Source of the DNA: Paraburkholderia phenoliruptrix
GTDB lineage: Bacteria > Pseudomonadota > Gammaproteobacteria > Burkholderiales > Burkholderiaceae
NCBI RefSeq assembly: GCF_019511605.1
Contig: NZ_JAEUAV010000001.1
Location: 682,001-746,000, forward strand
Direction: 5' to 3'
Length of the DNA stretch: 64,000 nucleotides
Shown piece after piece: positions 37,733 through 46,891 of this stretch. How positions within the stretch are numbered: position 1 is the stretch's first letter; every line of letters starts with the position of its first letter. The translations under genes and the position numbers were made by a program. The notes under the pieces were generated by a model. The model searched no databases and was not told the origin of the DNA. It worked only from the letters and a program-made list of their open reading frames with translations.

Positions 37733-38695
37733 CTATCGCTCAAAGCGTCGACTGTACAAAATCTCACGTAACCGCGACCGGAATCGGTGAACCCCGTCTT
37801 TAGTCAAAGGTGTTGCGAGGGCAATGCCGCCAAGTATCGTCGCCATCGAGATTACGAGCGAGGCACTGATGGTCTCGCCCAATCCGATGGTCGAGGACGC
37901 GATACCTACGACCGGCGTTGCCAGCAAACCCAACGACGTGGTCACAGCGGGCAAGCTGCGGTTCACCACGGCCATGGCCCAGTATGCCAGTGCTGTGCCG
38001 CATAATCCCGCAAACAGGAAAGCGCCTGCGAGTTGCGGCGACCACACGATTCCCGGCGCACCATCCATGCAAAGCGCGAGCACCGACAAGACGCCGCTGG
38101 CCAGCAACGTTTGCCAGAAGACCAATTGAAATGGCGTGGAAACCCATTGATGAGCACGCACATAGAGAATGTTCGCTGCCCAGAAAAAAGCGGCGAGGAG
38201 GATCACGCCGTTGCCGAACAAGGTATGCGTATCACTCCAATCGAGCGCCCACGGATTGAACATGAGTGCCAGGCCGACCAAACCAAGAGCAATGCTGGCG
38301 ATCTGGCGTGGCGACGGCCTTTCTCGAAGAAACAGCCAAGCGCCCGGCGTAACCCATATGGGCGTCGTATAGCCGAGTACGATGGACCGGCCTACCGGTA
38401 CAAACTTCAGTCCCAGTGCGACCAAGGTCGAGAAGGCGACCATATGGAGCATTGCGATCGCCAGCACGACAGGCACATCGCCGCGCCTGGGGATGATCAA
38501 TTGGCCACGCGCCAGCAAAATCACCAACAGCGCTGCACTGGCAATCGTGCACCGAATGGCCGTCGTCCACAACGGCGTCACTTGATGGACAATGATCTTA
38601 GTCGCAGTCCAGTTCAACCCCCAACTCAGAATCACCAGCGCGAACAGAAAACACGCGAGGCGGCGCGAAACAGGATGAGCGGCGGTTGCGTCCAT
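37733..38695 (-). CDS. DMT-superfamily transporter (EamA domains)
   Basis: 320 residues, about 10 helices. First repeat begins ACFLFALVILSWGLNWTATKIIV with PLWTTAIRCTIASAALL; second repeat FGNGVILLAAFFWAANILYVRAHQ. Divergent from a MocR regulator with overlapping promoters, a usual pairing for amino acid or vitamin B6-related exporters. Substrate not predictable. Confidence 0.88.
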   Translation of the reverse strand: MDATAAHPVSRRLACFLFALVILSWGLNWTATKIIVHQVTPLWTTAIRCTIASAALLVILLARGQLIIPRRGDVPVVLAIAMLHMVAFSTLVALGLKFVPVGRSIVLGYTTPIWVTPGAWLFLRERPSPRQIASIALGLVGLALMFNPWALDWSDTHTLFGNGVILLAAFFWAANILYVRAHQWVSTPFQLVFWQTLLASGVLSVLALCMDGAPGIVWSPQLAGAFLFAGLCGTALAYWAMAVVNRSLPAVTTSLGLLATPVVGIASSTIGLGETISASLVISMATILGGIALATPLTKDGVHRFRSRLREILYSRRFER

Positions 38696-38723
38696 AGGTG
38701 CACGATGTGGGAGAAGTTAACCG

Positions 38724-38751
38724 ATCATAGGTTTGACTGGCACCGCTTCAA
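38724..38751 (-). promoter_or_regulatory. Promoter of the DMT gene
   Basis: -35 TTGAAG (38751-38746) and -10 TATGAT (38729-38724) with a 16-base spacer, about 30 bases before the DMT start codon on the minus strand. Overlaps the MocR promoter. Confidence 0.55.
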
Positions 38752-38761
38752 AGGGTATGTT
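38733..38761 (+). promoter_or_regulatory. Promoter of the mocR-type gene
   Basis: -35 TTGACT (38733-38738) and -10 TATGTT (38756-38761) with a 17-base spacer, 25 bases before the start codon. It shares bases with the opposite DMT promoter, so one bound regulator could repress or switch both. Confidence 0.6.
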
Positions 38762-38786
38762 TTGATAAAAACATGGGGCCAGTTTT

Positions 38787-40232
38787 ATGGGTGATGCGCT
38801 CGCCGGTCTGATCGATCTCAAAGTAGAACCGCAAAGCGGTGTTGCCCTCACACGGCAGCTTTCCGATCAGCTAAGACAGGCGATTACGGCAGGAAGGCTG
38901 GCCAGCGGCCGGCGTCTGCCATCCAGCCGGGAACTCGCGGAGCACCTGAGCGTGTCGAGGAATACCATCTCCGCTGTGATCGACCAGTTGGCGATGGAGG
39001 GGTATCTCGACGTTTCGAAAGGACGGCGCCCGGTTGTGGCGACCTTGCCGTCAGCAAACCTGATCGCGCTCGAAACAGATAGTCAGCGGCGCGCAAGCCT
39101 CACTGGCATGTCGAGGTGGGCACAACAAATCGTCCGCAGCGATTGGCCGATTACCGAGCAAGGTCGCCCCAGACCGTTCGTACCGTGCTTGGCCGACGCT
39201 CGTGAGTTTCCCCACGCGATCTGGGGACGATGCCTGAGGACCGCGACGCGCTACGCGCTCCCTCGAAGAAGCATGGCTTCCAACCGGCTCGAGCTGCAGA
39301 AGGCGCTGCTGCATCATCTGGTCGAATACCGCGGCGTCAACGCGGAGGCACAGCAGGTGTTCTTGATGCCCACCGCTCAGGCTGCCATTGCGCTCATCGC
39401 CCGCGTGGTGCTGGACCCTGGTGAGGTCGCATGGATCGAAAGCCCGGGCTACGGCGGCGCACGCGCAGCGTTCGAGGCTGCCGGCGCGATTGTGCAAGGT
39501 ATTGCACTGGATCAATGCGGCCTGGCATTTGAAACGTCGTTGGACGCGCCGCGTTTGATATTCGTCACGCCCGCGCATCAGCACCCGACCGGATTGCTGA
39601 TGCCGGCCACCCGTCGGCAAGCGCTGCTGCGGTTTGCCGACAGGGTCGGTGCCCGCATCATCGAGGACGACTACGACAGCGAATTTCATTATGAAGGGCG
39701 ACCAGTGGCTGCGCTTCAGGGCTTCGATCAAAGCGGCAGCGTGTTTTACGTCGGCACCTTCTCGAAATCTCTGCATGCAGATATTCGAGTAGGTTACGTC
39801 GTCGTGCCCAAATGTTTCGTCGAGACATTTGCCAAAGCACAAAGACACACCGGCCAAATCGTCAGCATGACGTTACAGGATGCCTTGTCCGATTTCATTG
39901 GCGAGGGACATTACGCCGCTCACATTCGCAAGATGACACGCATCTATCGTGCGCGACGTGATCACCTGTGTCATGCACTGTCGGCTATCGGAAACGACCT
40001 CACCCTCTCGCCACCGGATGGGGGCATGCAGGTGATAGCCCGATTAGGGCCGCAGCTAAAAGATCATGACGTGTGCCTTCGCTTGGCGGAGGCGGGGGTG
40101 ATGGTGCGTCCGCTGTCACCCTATTATTTCGCTGAAGCTAAAGCTCACGGATTGTTTCTCGGCTTTGCGGCCTGGAATGAAACCGAGATCGATGCGGGTG
40201 CGGAGATCATTGCGCGCGTGATACGCGGATGA
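38787..40232 (+). CDS. MocR-type regulator (GntR HTH fused to aminotransferase domain)
   Basis: 481 residues. N-terminal GntR winged helix (about 15-85): LTRQLSDQLRQAITAGRLASGRRLPSSRELAEHLSVSRNT. C-terminal fold-type I aminotransferase domain with PLP site: IEDDYDSEFHYEG and GTFSKSLHADIRVGYVV, where the Lys in SKSLH is the Schiff-base residue. Such regulators sense PLP or PLP adducts and usually control a divergent transporter or enzyme; here the DMT gene at 37733. Confidence 0.92.
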   Translation: MGDALAGLIDLKVEPQSGVALTRQLSDQLRQAITAGRLASGRRLPSSRELAEHLSVSRNTISAVIDQLAMEGYLDVSKGRRPVVATLPSANLIALETDSQRRASLTGMSRWAQQIVRSDWPITEQGRPRPFVPCLADAREFPHAIWGRCLRTATRYALPRRSMASNRLELQKALLHHLVEYRGVNAEAQQVFLMPTAQAAIALIARVVLDPGEVAWIESPGYGGARAAFEAAGAIVQGIALDQCGLAFETSLDAPRLIFVTPAHQHPTGLLMPATRRQALLRFADRVGARIIEDDYDSEFHYEGRPVAALQGFDQSGSVFYVGTFSKSLHADIRVGYVVVPKCFVETFAKAQRHTGQIVSMTLQDALSDFIGEGHYAAHIRKMTRIYRARRDHLCHALSAIGNDLTLSPPDGGMQVIARLGPQLKDHDVCLRLAEAGVMVRPLSPYYFAEAKAHGLFLGFAAWNETEIDAGAEIIARVIRG

Positions 40233-40661
40233 TCGGCGAAATGAAGTTGACGTTTCCCTGTCTATGCTGGGGGACTTGATTCTTTCGTCTGCCGCTTCGT
40301 TAATTCTCAATGAACCACGGGGACCTCCAAAATCGAAAGCGGACATTCGTTTTCCCGATTCTAACCCTCGCTCGTACGTCCGAAAATGGCCCGACCACAA
40401 CCTTATGCATTTTTGCATCGCTTGGCCCCGCGTCGTCGCATCGGACTCTCGCAACCGGTCATAGCGCCTGCGTCCCAGGAAAGCGCCCGGTGCAGGGACG
40501 CGCTATGGTCAGCGGCGATTCGGCGTATCCCGGCGGCCTCGGGAAGCCTCACTGCGGCGTGCTACCGGCTCTATTCATGGCACAAGATTCCGGCGGCAAA
40601 TAAGCGGGAGAGCTATCCCAAACAATTGCGCATCCAGAATCCGGCGTCAATGCGCAGTTGC
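40233..40661. other. Gene-free stretch
   Basis: Between the convergent ends of the MocR and mandelate dehydrogenase genes. GAAAGCGGACATTCG near 40337 belongs to the dispersed motif family. No gene or clear terminator seen. Confidence 0.4.
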
Positions 40662-41807
40662 CTATGATGGCCGCTTCGAGACATAGCTGCGGTCTAGCTC
40701 ATCCACCGAACGACAACCGATGAGAGCAAGCGTCCGGTCCGTTTCCCGCGTGATCATCCCGATGACGTCGCTCACGCCGGTTTCACCTCTGGCAGCCAAC
40801 CCGTATAACGTGGCGCGCCCCAGCATCACTGCATTGGCCCCCAACGCGATCGCCTTGACGACATCCGCCCCCGTCCGTATGCCGCTGTCGAGAATGACCG
40901 TCGATCCCAAGGTATGCTCGACAATATCGGGCAGCACGTCGGCTGTCGCCGGCAGGTCGGCGAGTTGCCTGCCGCCGTGGTTGGAGACAATGACGCCGTC
41001 GGCGCCGAGCTCGATGCACCGCACGGCATCGTCAGCCGTCACAATGCCCTTGACAAGGAGTTTGCCTGGCCAGTCGTCGCGCAAACGGCGCAGGTCGTCC
41101 CAACTGAAGCTCGCATCCATCTGCCGGCGAAGAATTGCGGCTTGTGAGGCCGTGTCCGACGCATCGTCCGTGGCGAAGTTCTTCAACTCCGGCATGCCGT
41201 TCATCAGATAAGACCACAGCCAACGCGGGTGCGATAGTCCGTCCACCGCGGCACGTGCGCTTGCCTTGAACGGCATCGCAAAGCCATTGCGAAGATCGCG
41301 TCGGCGAAAGCCGTTCACCGCGACATCGGTGGTGAGGATCAAGGTCGAATAGCGAGCCGCGCGGGCACGATTGACCAGGCTCTTCGCAAGGTTTCGATGA
41401 ACAACATAGAGTTGAAACCACAGCTCTCCATCGGCCCCTTTTGCCACCTCCTCGATGGACATGTTCGAAGCCGTCGATAGCGCAAACGGAATACCGGCCT
41501 TGCCAGCCGCACGCGCAAGTGCGAGGTCGCCCTTGGGCCAGAACGCGCTATTGAGGCCCGTTGGCGCGATCACCAGCGGAAATGGAATCCGCCGGCCTAA
41601 AAGCGCCACGGACTGCTCCCGTGCGCTGACATCCGACAGTCGACGTGGCAGCAACTGCAACTTATCGAAGGCCGAACGGTTATGCGTCAGTCCCGATTCA
41701 TCGTCAGCCGCACCTTCCAGGTAGTCGAACACCATTCGTGGCAGCCGCCGTCTGGCTGCGTCACGATAGTCGCCGACGGAGAAAATGCCGGGAAATCCTG
41801 TTGTCAT
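40662..41807 (-). CDS. mdlB: (S)-mandelate dehydrogenase
   Basis: FMN-dependent alpha-hydroxy acid oxidase, 381 residues, oxidising (S)-mandelate to benzoylformate. Close by eye to Pseudomonas putida MdlB: PRMVFDYLEGAADDE, APTGLNSAFWPKGDLALARAAGKAGIPFALSTASNMSIEE, LTTDVAVNGFRRRDL, QMDASFSWDDLRRLRDDWP and SNHGGRQL (catalytic His and substrate-binding Arg). The internal segment at about 180-215, which anchors MdlB to the inner membrane in P. putida, is present. Last gene of the operon, 58 bases after the transporter. Lactate dehydrogenase is the alternative but context decides for mandelate. Confidence 0.88.
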   Translation of the reverse strand: MTTGFPGIFSVGDYRDAARRRLPRMVFDYLEGAADDESGLTHNRSAFDKLQLLPRRLSDVSAREQSVALLGRRIPFPLVIAPTGLNSAFWPKGDLALARAAGKAGIPFALSTASNMSIEEVAKGADGELWFQLYVVHRNLAKSLVNRARAARYSTLILTTDVAVNGFRRRDLRNGFAMPFKASARAAVDGLSHPRWLWSYLMNGMPELKNFATDDASDTASQAAILRRQMDASFSWDDLRRLRDDWPGKLLVKGIVTADDAVRCIELGADGVIVSNHGGRQLADLPATADVLPDIVEHTLGSTVILDSGIRTGADVVKAIALGANAVMLGRATLYGLAARGETGVSDVIGMITRETDRTLALIGCRSVDELDRSYVSKRPS

Positions 41808-41865
41808 GATTTGCGTACTGTCAGTCTGAATCGTGATGCGAAAAACGTCGCCCTCAAGACGGAGG

Positions 41866-43212
41866 TCAAGCGCGATTGACGGGCGGAATATGACGACGCA
41901 CGATCATCAGGCAGATAAAGACCATCAACATCGCTCCGCCAAGCATACCCAGGTACGCAGACGCTCCACCTCGCGTGATCACGAATGCCCCAGCGAACGC
42001 ACTCAGAATCGCTCCGAGCCGTCCAAATGCGAGTGCGGATGCGGTCCCGGTCGCGCGTACCTCGGTTGGATAGACGTAGGCGCAAAGGGCGTACATCGTT
42101 GACTGAACTGCATTCACAAAGAGGCCGTGCAAACCAATGCCGAACACAAGCAACGTGGTGTGCGCGGAGACGTCAAGACCGCGTAGGAAAAGCGCGCTCG
42201 CCGATGCCGTCAGGCAGCACACGAGCAAAGGCCAACGCGACCCGAACCGCCCGATTGCCACTGCGCATCCCAGCGCACCAAAGACGCCGCCCAGGTTGTA
42301 GGCGGTGAGACCTGAGCCTGCCACCGCAGGGCTGAGACCCTCGCCAGCAAGCATCGTCGGCAGCCAGCTGAACGCACTGTAGACCGCGATCAGGTTCATG
42401 AAGAAAGCGATCCAGATTGCAATCGTGTCACGGCCCTGCCCGTCCGTGAACAGCGCACGAAAACCCGGACGCTGTTCTGCCTTTTGCTCTTTCTGGTCAG
42501 CGAACACAGCGTCCGACCGAACCGAGCGGGACATACGGGTCAATAGCTCACGCAGTTCGTTCCAACGTTCGTTGCGGCGGGCAAGATAACGTGGCGACTC
42601 CGGCATGACGAAGAACAGCAGCAGAGCCAGTGCTACCGGAAGTGTGCCTCCAATAAGGAAGAGTCCTCGCCATCCATAATGAGGAAGCACGACACTCGCG
42701 AACAGCCCGGCAAGCATGCCGCCCAGCGGTACGCAAACGATGGTCGCAGTCACTGCGAGCGTCCGGCGGCGAGCAGGCGTAAATTCCGCTGTCATGGTCG
42801 TCGAGCTTGGCAGCGCACCACCGATACCGAGTCCTGCAAAGAAACGCAGGATTGCAATCGTCATAACGTCCGGCGACAAAGCAATCGAACTTGTTGCCAG
42901 GCCAAATACCAGCACGCTCGCAATAATCGCCCAGCGCCGACCGAACCTGTCCGCGAAAAGCCCTGCGAACGCGCTGCCAACACCCATGCCTACGAGCCCT
43001 GCAGCAACGGCGGGCGCAAATGCGTTGCGCGTAATTCCCCATTCCTTGATCAAACTGGGAATGGCGAACCCAATGAGTTGCCCATCGAATCCATCCATTA
43101 CGATCGAAAGCGCGCAGAGCAATACGACTATCCGCTGAAACGCTGAGAACGGTCCCTCATCAAGGGTGCGGCCTATGTCTACGGTTGGCAGATGGAGATT
43201 ACGATCATTCAT
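41866..43212 (-). CDS. MFS aromatic acid:H+ symporter (AAHS family), probable mandelate uptake
   Basis: 448 residues, 12 helices. The AAHS signature is clear: LCALSIVMDGFDGQLIGFAIPSL with the essential Asp residues of DGFD in helix 1, and GLFADRFGRRWAIIAS between helices 2 and 3. ATG 43212 (MNDRN) has GGGAGG upstream; the frame is open to 43224. The start overlaps the stop of the small ORF at 43343-43209 (ATGA). Position inside the mandelate operon suggests mandelate or benzoylformate import. Confidence 0.88.
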   Translation of the reverse strand: MNDRNLHLPTVDIGRTLDEGPFSAFQRIVVLLCALSIVMDGFDGQLIGFAIPSLIKEWGITRNAFAPAVAAGLVGMGVGSAFAGLFADRFGRRWAIIASVLVFGLATSSIALSPDVMTIAILRFFAGLGIGGALPSSTTMTAEFTPARRRTLAVTATIVCVPLGGMLAGLFASVVLPHYGWRGLFLIGGTLPVALALLLFFVMPESPRYLARRNERWNELRELLTRMSRSVRSDAVFADQKEQKAEQRPGFRALFTDGQGRDTIAIWIAFFMNLIAVYSAFSWLPTMLAGEGLSPAVAGSGLTAYNLGGVFGALGCAVAIGRFGSRWPLLVCCLTASASALFLRGLDVSAHTTLLVFGIGLHGLFVNAVQSTMYALCAYVYPTEVRATGTASALAFGRLGAILSAFAGAFVITRGGASAYLGMLGGAMLMVFICLMIVRRHIPPVNRA

Positions 43213-43343
43213 TTCGCCTCCCACGTCAAACCAGTGGAGGCTGAACCGCAGTTCCGGACCATCCGTTTTCTGAGGCGATGGTCCGACCTGAAATGGACTT
43301 GATCGAATGACAACTCACGATTGACACGATTGACATAGGGCAT
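43209..43343 (-). CDS. Candidate 44-residue peptide coupled to the transporter gene
   Basis: ATG 43343 is preceded by AAGGAG at good distance and the stop overlaps the transporter start as ATGA. The peptide is highly basic with no membrane segment or recognised domain. It may be a leader that couples translation of the transporter, a small regulatory protein, or a truncated relic of a larger gene. The 145 bases before it, back to the aldehyde dehydrogenase stop, hold no other gene. Confidence 0.4.
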   Translation of the reverse strand: MPYVNRVNRELSFDQVHFRSDHRLRKRMVRNCGSASTGLTWEAK

Positions 43344-43487
43344 TGCAGTCTCCTTAACTTGATCGCTCATCTTTCCCCGAGCGAATGCTTCGCACCGGTA
43401 TATGGTTGTTGTTTTTGTTCGCGGCCGTCGGCCAGCGGCCCGTCTCTTCCACCGTGAGGAAGACCGGGCTTGCGACCGTATAAACAA

Positions 43488-44939
43488 TTAGAACGGGTAG
43501 TGACGAGGACTCGTTTGCACGGTGATCCAGCGCAAATCGGTAAATTCCGCGATCCCCGCCTTGCCGCCGAAGTGCCCAAAACCACTCGCCTTCATCCCGC
43601 CAAACGGCATTTGCGCTTCGTCGTGAACGGTCGGTCCATTAACGTGGCAAAGCCCGGACTCAATACGCTTTGCTACCGTCAACGCGCGCGCAACATCGCG
43701 GCTGAAGACTGCCGCCGACAGACCATATTCATTGTCGTTTGCGCACGCGATAGCCTCTTCGTCTCCATTAACGCGCACGATTGCCTTGACTGGTCCGAAC
43801 GACTCTTCCCGGTAGATGTGCATGTCCGCCGTGACGTGATCCAGCAACGTGGCTGACATGAGCGTGCTCTCGGACTTTCCTCCGCACACTAACGTCGCAC
43901 CTTTCGACAGCGCGTCGTCAATCAGGTCGTTGCACTTCCTGACGGTCGCCATGTCAACAACGGAGCCCAGCACGGCCGGGCCTTTTCTCGGATCGCCAAG
44001 CGGCAGGCTCTTCGCCTTTTCGGCCAGTCGCGCGACGAATTCATCGGCAATCTTCTCGTCCACAACGATTCGTTCGGTGGACATGCAGATCTGACCGGAA
44101 TTTGCGAACGCCCCGAATGCTGCGGCCTGAACTGCAGCGTCGAGATCGGCATCGTGAAGAACCAGAAACGGAGCCTTTCCGCCGAGTTCAAGTACGCAGG
44201 GCTTCAGGTACTTCGCGCATTGGGTAGCGATGATGCGGCCGATGCGCGTTGAACCGGTGAAGTTAACACGCCTGACCGCCGGCTCGGCAATGATCGCTTC
44301 GACAATGGCGCCGGCATCCGCTGGCGCATTCGTCACGAAGTTGACGACGCCGCGTGGCAGTCCGGCGTTCTGTAACGCCTCGATGATGAGGCCGTGGGTC
44401 GCGGGGCAAATTTCGGAACCTTTGAGCACGACGGTATTGCCGCAAGCCAGCGGCAACGCGATAGCACGCACGCCAAGGATGACGGGCGCGTTCCAGGGTG
44501 CGATCCCGAGCACGACGCCGGCCGCCTGACGAACCCCAAGCGCGAGATTGCCTGGCACGTCTGAGGGAATCACCTCGCCCGAAATCTGCGTGGTCATCGC
44601 AGCGGCTTCGCGCAAGCCGTCCGCTGCAAGTTTGACGTTGAAATCCGCCCATAGGCGGGACGCGCCTGTTTCAGTTGCCATTGCCAGCGCGAAAGCATCG
44701 CCATTTTGTTCGAGCGCATCTGCGGCTCGATTCAGCAAAGCGCGGCGCTCGCCCGGACCCAGCGCCGACCAGGCGGGAAATGCGGCGGCCGCAGCGTGCA
44801 CCGCCGCTTGCGCATCGGCGACAGTCGCGGCTGGTGCCGTCGATGCAACCGTGTTATCCAGCGGGTTACGGCGCTCAAATGTCGCCCCATCGCGCGCCAT
44901 CGTACGCTCGCCGTTGATCAACATCGGTACCTGATTCAT
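43488..44939 (-). CDS. Aromatic aldehyde dehydrogenase (benzaldehyde/vanillin/salicylaldehyde type)
   Basis: 483 residues; ATG 44939 preceded by AGGAGA. NAD(P)-dependent ALDH with the Rossmann region GVVLGIAPWNAPVILG, VLKGSE (NAD ribose), NFTGSTRIGR, general base E in LELGGKAPFLVLHDADLD and the catalytic Cys in NSGQICMSTERI. C-terminal VNGPTVHDEAQMPFGGMKASGFGHFGG is typical of the vanillin/salicylaldehyde dehydrogenase group. Expected reaction here: benzaldehyde to benzoate. Not orthologous in length to P. putida MdlD (436 residues), so I give no symbol. Confidence 0.9.
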   Translation of the reverse strand: MNQVPMLINGERTMARDGATFERRNPLDNTVASTAPAATVADAQAAVHAAAAAFPAWSALGPGERRALLNRAADALEQNGDAFALAMATETGASRLWADFNVKLAADGLREAAAMTTQISGEVIPSDVPGNLALGVRQAAGVVLGIAPWNAPVILGVRAIALPLACGNTVVLKGSEICPATHGLIIEALQNAGLPRGVVNFVTNAPADAGAIVEAIIAEPAVRRVNFTGSTRIGRIIATQCAKYLKPCVLELGGKAPFLVLHDADLDAAVQAAAFGAFANSGQICMSTERIVVDEKIADEFVARLAEKAKSLPLGDPRKGPAVLGSVVDMATVRKCNDLIDDALSKGATLVCGGKSESTLMSATLLDHVTADMHIYREESFGPVKAIVRVNGDEEAIACANDNEYGLSAAVFSRDVARALTVAKRIESGLCHVNGPTVHDEAQMPFGGMKASGFGHFGGKAGIAEFTDLRWITVQTSPRHYPF

Positions 44940-44994
44940 TGCTGTCTCCTGAAATATGTTTGGAAAGCCGGCCTGTCGAACCACCGACTTACAG

Positions 44995-46584
44995 TCAGGC
45001 CACGACAATTTCTACAAGGCGTGTTTCGCCCGAAGACAACGCGTCTTCCAGCGCGGACTTCAGCAACTGAGCGTCGCTCACTCGCACCCCTTTGCAACCC
45101 ATGCTGCTCGCCAGAGAAACGAAATCCAGCCCCGGAAGGTCAGTGCCCTGTACCGGATCCGACGCGGAGAAGCCAAATACCGGCGCGAATTCCTGCAAAG
45201 CAGCGTAGCGGGAGTTATTCAGAATGACGAATGTGATCGGGAGATCGAGTTGGACCGCGCTGTAAATCGCTTGCGGCGAATACATGGTCGAGCCGTCACC
45301 AATCAGGCCGATCACGCGGCTGCCGGGCTTGCCCAAGGCCACGCCCACTGCGGCGGGCATTCCGTAGCCCAAGCCCCCGCTTGCCATCGTGTAGAACGTC
45401 TGACTGCGCGTGAACGGCAGATAACGTTGCATGACGGGCCGCGAACTTGGCGCCTCCTCGACCACGATATCCGCGGCGTCGCGGACCTCGGACAGCGTCT
45501 GCAACGCATACGCGACTGACATGATTGCAGTGGGCTCGGCTCGCTCTACCACCTCGCGACGAGCCGGCAGCGGCCGGCCATGCGGCGCCGGACGGGCAAG
45601 CAGGTCGACAAGCCCCAGGCGAATGTTCGCCACCACCGACGTGCCCACCGGTGTCCACGCCGCGGTCGCCGGATCGTCGATAAGCTGGTACAAGGCCGCG
45701 CCATCAGGCACATGCGGCCCACTGCCTTCAACGTGATAGGCAAACGCGGGCGCGCCGACGGCAAAGATCAGGTCATGCCCATGCAGAATCCGGACAATTT
45801 TTTCGCGCATCGCCGGAAGGAATCCGGCGAAAAGGTGATGATCTTCAGGAAAGCTGCAGCGCGACGACATTGGCGCAACATAAACCCGCGCATTGTGGCG
45901 CTCTGCTAACTGGATTGCCTCACTCCAGGCATCGGCACGATCGAGCTCTGCCCCCACGACGATGGCTGGCCGTTTGCAGTTGTCCAACGCGTCGCCGATC
46001 TCCGCAATCCGCACCGGATCGGGGCGGGACCGGGTGCTGACTCGCGTCACCTCGACGAGTTCGGCCGGCTGATCCCAGTCGTCGACCGGAATGGACACGA
46101 ACACCGGACCACGCGGCTCCTGCATCGCGACGTGGTAAGCACGGGCAAGGGCAAGCGGAACATCCTCTGCACGAGCCGGTTCAATGCTCCACTTCACATA
46201 CGGGCGCGGCAGTTCGGTCGCTTGCGATGCCGATAGAAACGGATCGAACGGCAGAATCGAACGGGCCTGCTGGCCAGCAGTAATAACCAGCGGCGTGCGA
46301 TTCTTGAAAGCCGTGAATATGTTGCCCATCGCGTTGCCAACGCCGGCCGCCGAATGCAGATTGACCAGCGCGGCATTACCGGTCGCCTGCGCATACCCGT
46401 CTGCCATCCCTACCACGACAGCTTCCTGCAATCCCAGCACATACCGGAAGTCCTTCGGGAAGTCGCGGAACATGGGCAACTCGGTCGAGCCGGGATTGGC
46501 AAACACGGATGTCATTCCGAGGCGCCGCATCAGGTCCACGACGGCATCGCGAACGGTCGGCTGGCCACTTGTGTTTCGTTGCAT
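44995..46584 (-). CDS. mdlC: Benzoylformate decarboxylase
   Basis: ThDP-dependent enzyme, 529 residues, converting benzoylformate to benzaldehyde and CO2. Matches to P. putida MdlC: PGSTELPMFRDFPKDFRYVLGLQEAVVVGMADGYAQ (Ser26 and the ThDP Glu47 positions), NLHSAAGVGNAMG (His70 position), RCSFPEDHHLFAGFLP (His281 position) and the C-terminal cofactor motif GDGSTMYSPQAIYSAVQLDLPITFVILNN. ATG 46584 has AGAGGA upstream; the frame is open 81 codons further but those are not homologous. First gene of the operon, 55 bases before the aldehyde dehydrogenase. Confidence 0.93.
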   Translation of the reverse strand: MQRNTSGQPTVRDAVVDLMRRLGMTSVFANPGSTELPMFRDFPKDFRYVLGLQEAVVVGMADGYAQATGNAALVNLHSAAGVGNAMGNIFTAFKNRTPLVITAGQQARSILPFDPFLSASQATELPRPYVKWSIEPARAEDVPLALARAYHVAMQEPRGPVFVSIPVDDWDQPAELVEVTRVSTRSRPDPVRIAEIGDALDNCKRPAIVVGAELDRADAWSEAIQLAERHNARVYVAPMSSRCSFPEDHHLFAGFLPAMREKIVRILHGHDLIFAVGAPAFAYHVEGSGPHVPDGAALYQLIDDPATAAWTPVGTSVVANIRLGLVDLLARPAPHGRPLPARREVVERAEPTAIMSVAYALQTLSEVRDAADIVVEEAPSSRPVMQRYLPFTRSQTFYTMASGGLGYGMPAAVGVALGKPGSRVIGLIGDGSTMYSPQAIYSAVQLDLPITFVILNNSRYAALQEFAPVFGFSASDPVQGTDLPGLDFVSLASSMGCKGVRVSDAQLLKSALEDALSSGETRLVEIVVA

Positions 46585-46891
46585 CACGAGTCCTCTGCGG
46601 TTCGCCACCAGGATTGGCGGTGATTGGATGAGCCGCAGTATGGAATCCTGCGCATTGATTGAAAATTGCCAAAAATGGTCAAAGTCATTACATTTGGGCA
46701 TAGGTAGGTTCGGCTCCCCGACTGGCTCTTTTTGCTGTGCGCCTTGCTGAACAAGGCTATGCGCCGTAATGACCGGCTCTCGGCAGGCGCAGCGGGCGAG
46801 TGCTGCGGTCCCTTCCAGGGAAGACACCTACGGCTGCACAGCTTGGGACCTTTTCCGGTCCCTTTAGCCCCTTTCAATCTGGTTCGCCGCG
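46585..46891. promoter_or_regulatory. Divergent control region of the mandelate operon
   Basis: Gene-free. Contains an AT-rich island (about 46650-46690) and two direct GATTGG repeats near 46612-46627. A possible minus-strand promoter is TTTTCA and CATACT with a 17-base spacer; weak. LysR binding is expected here. Confidence 0.4.
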
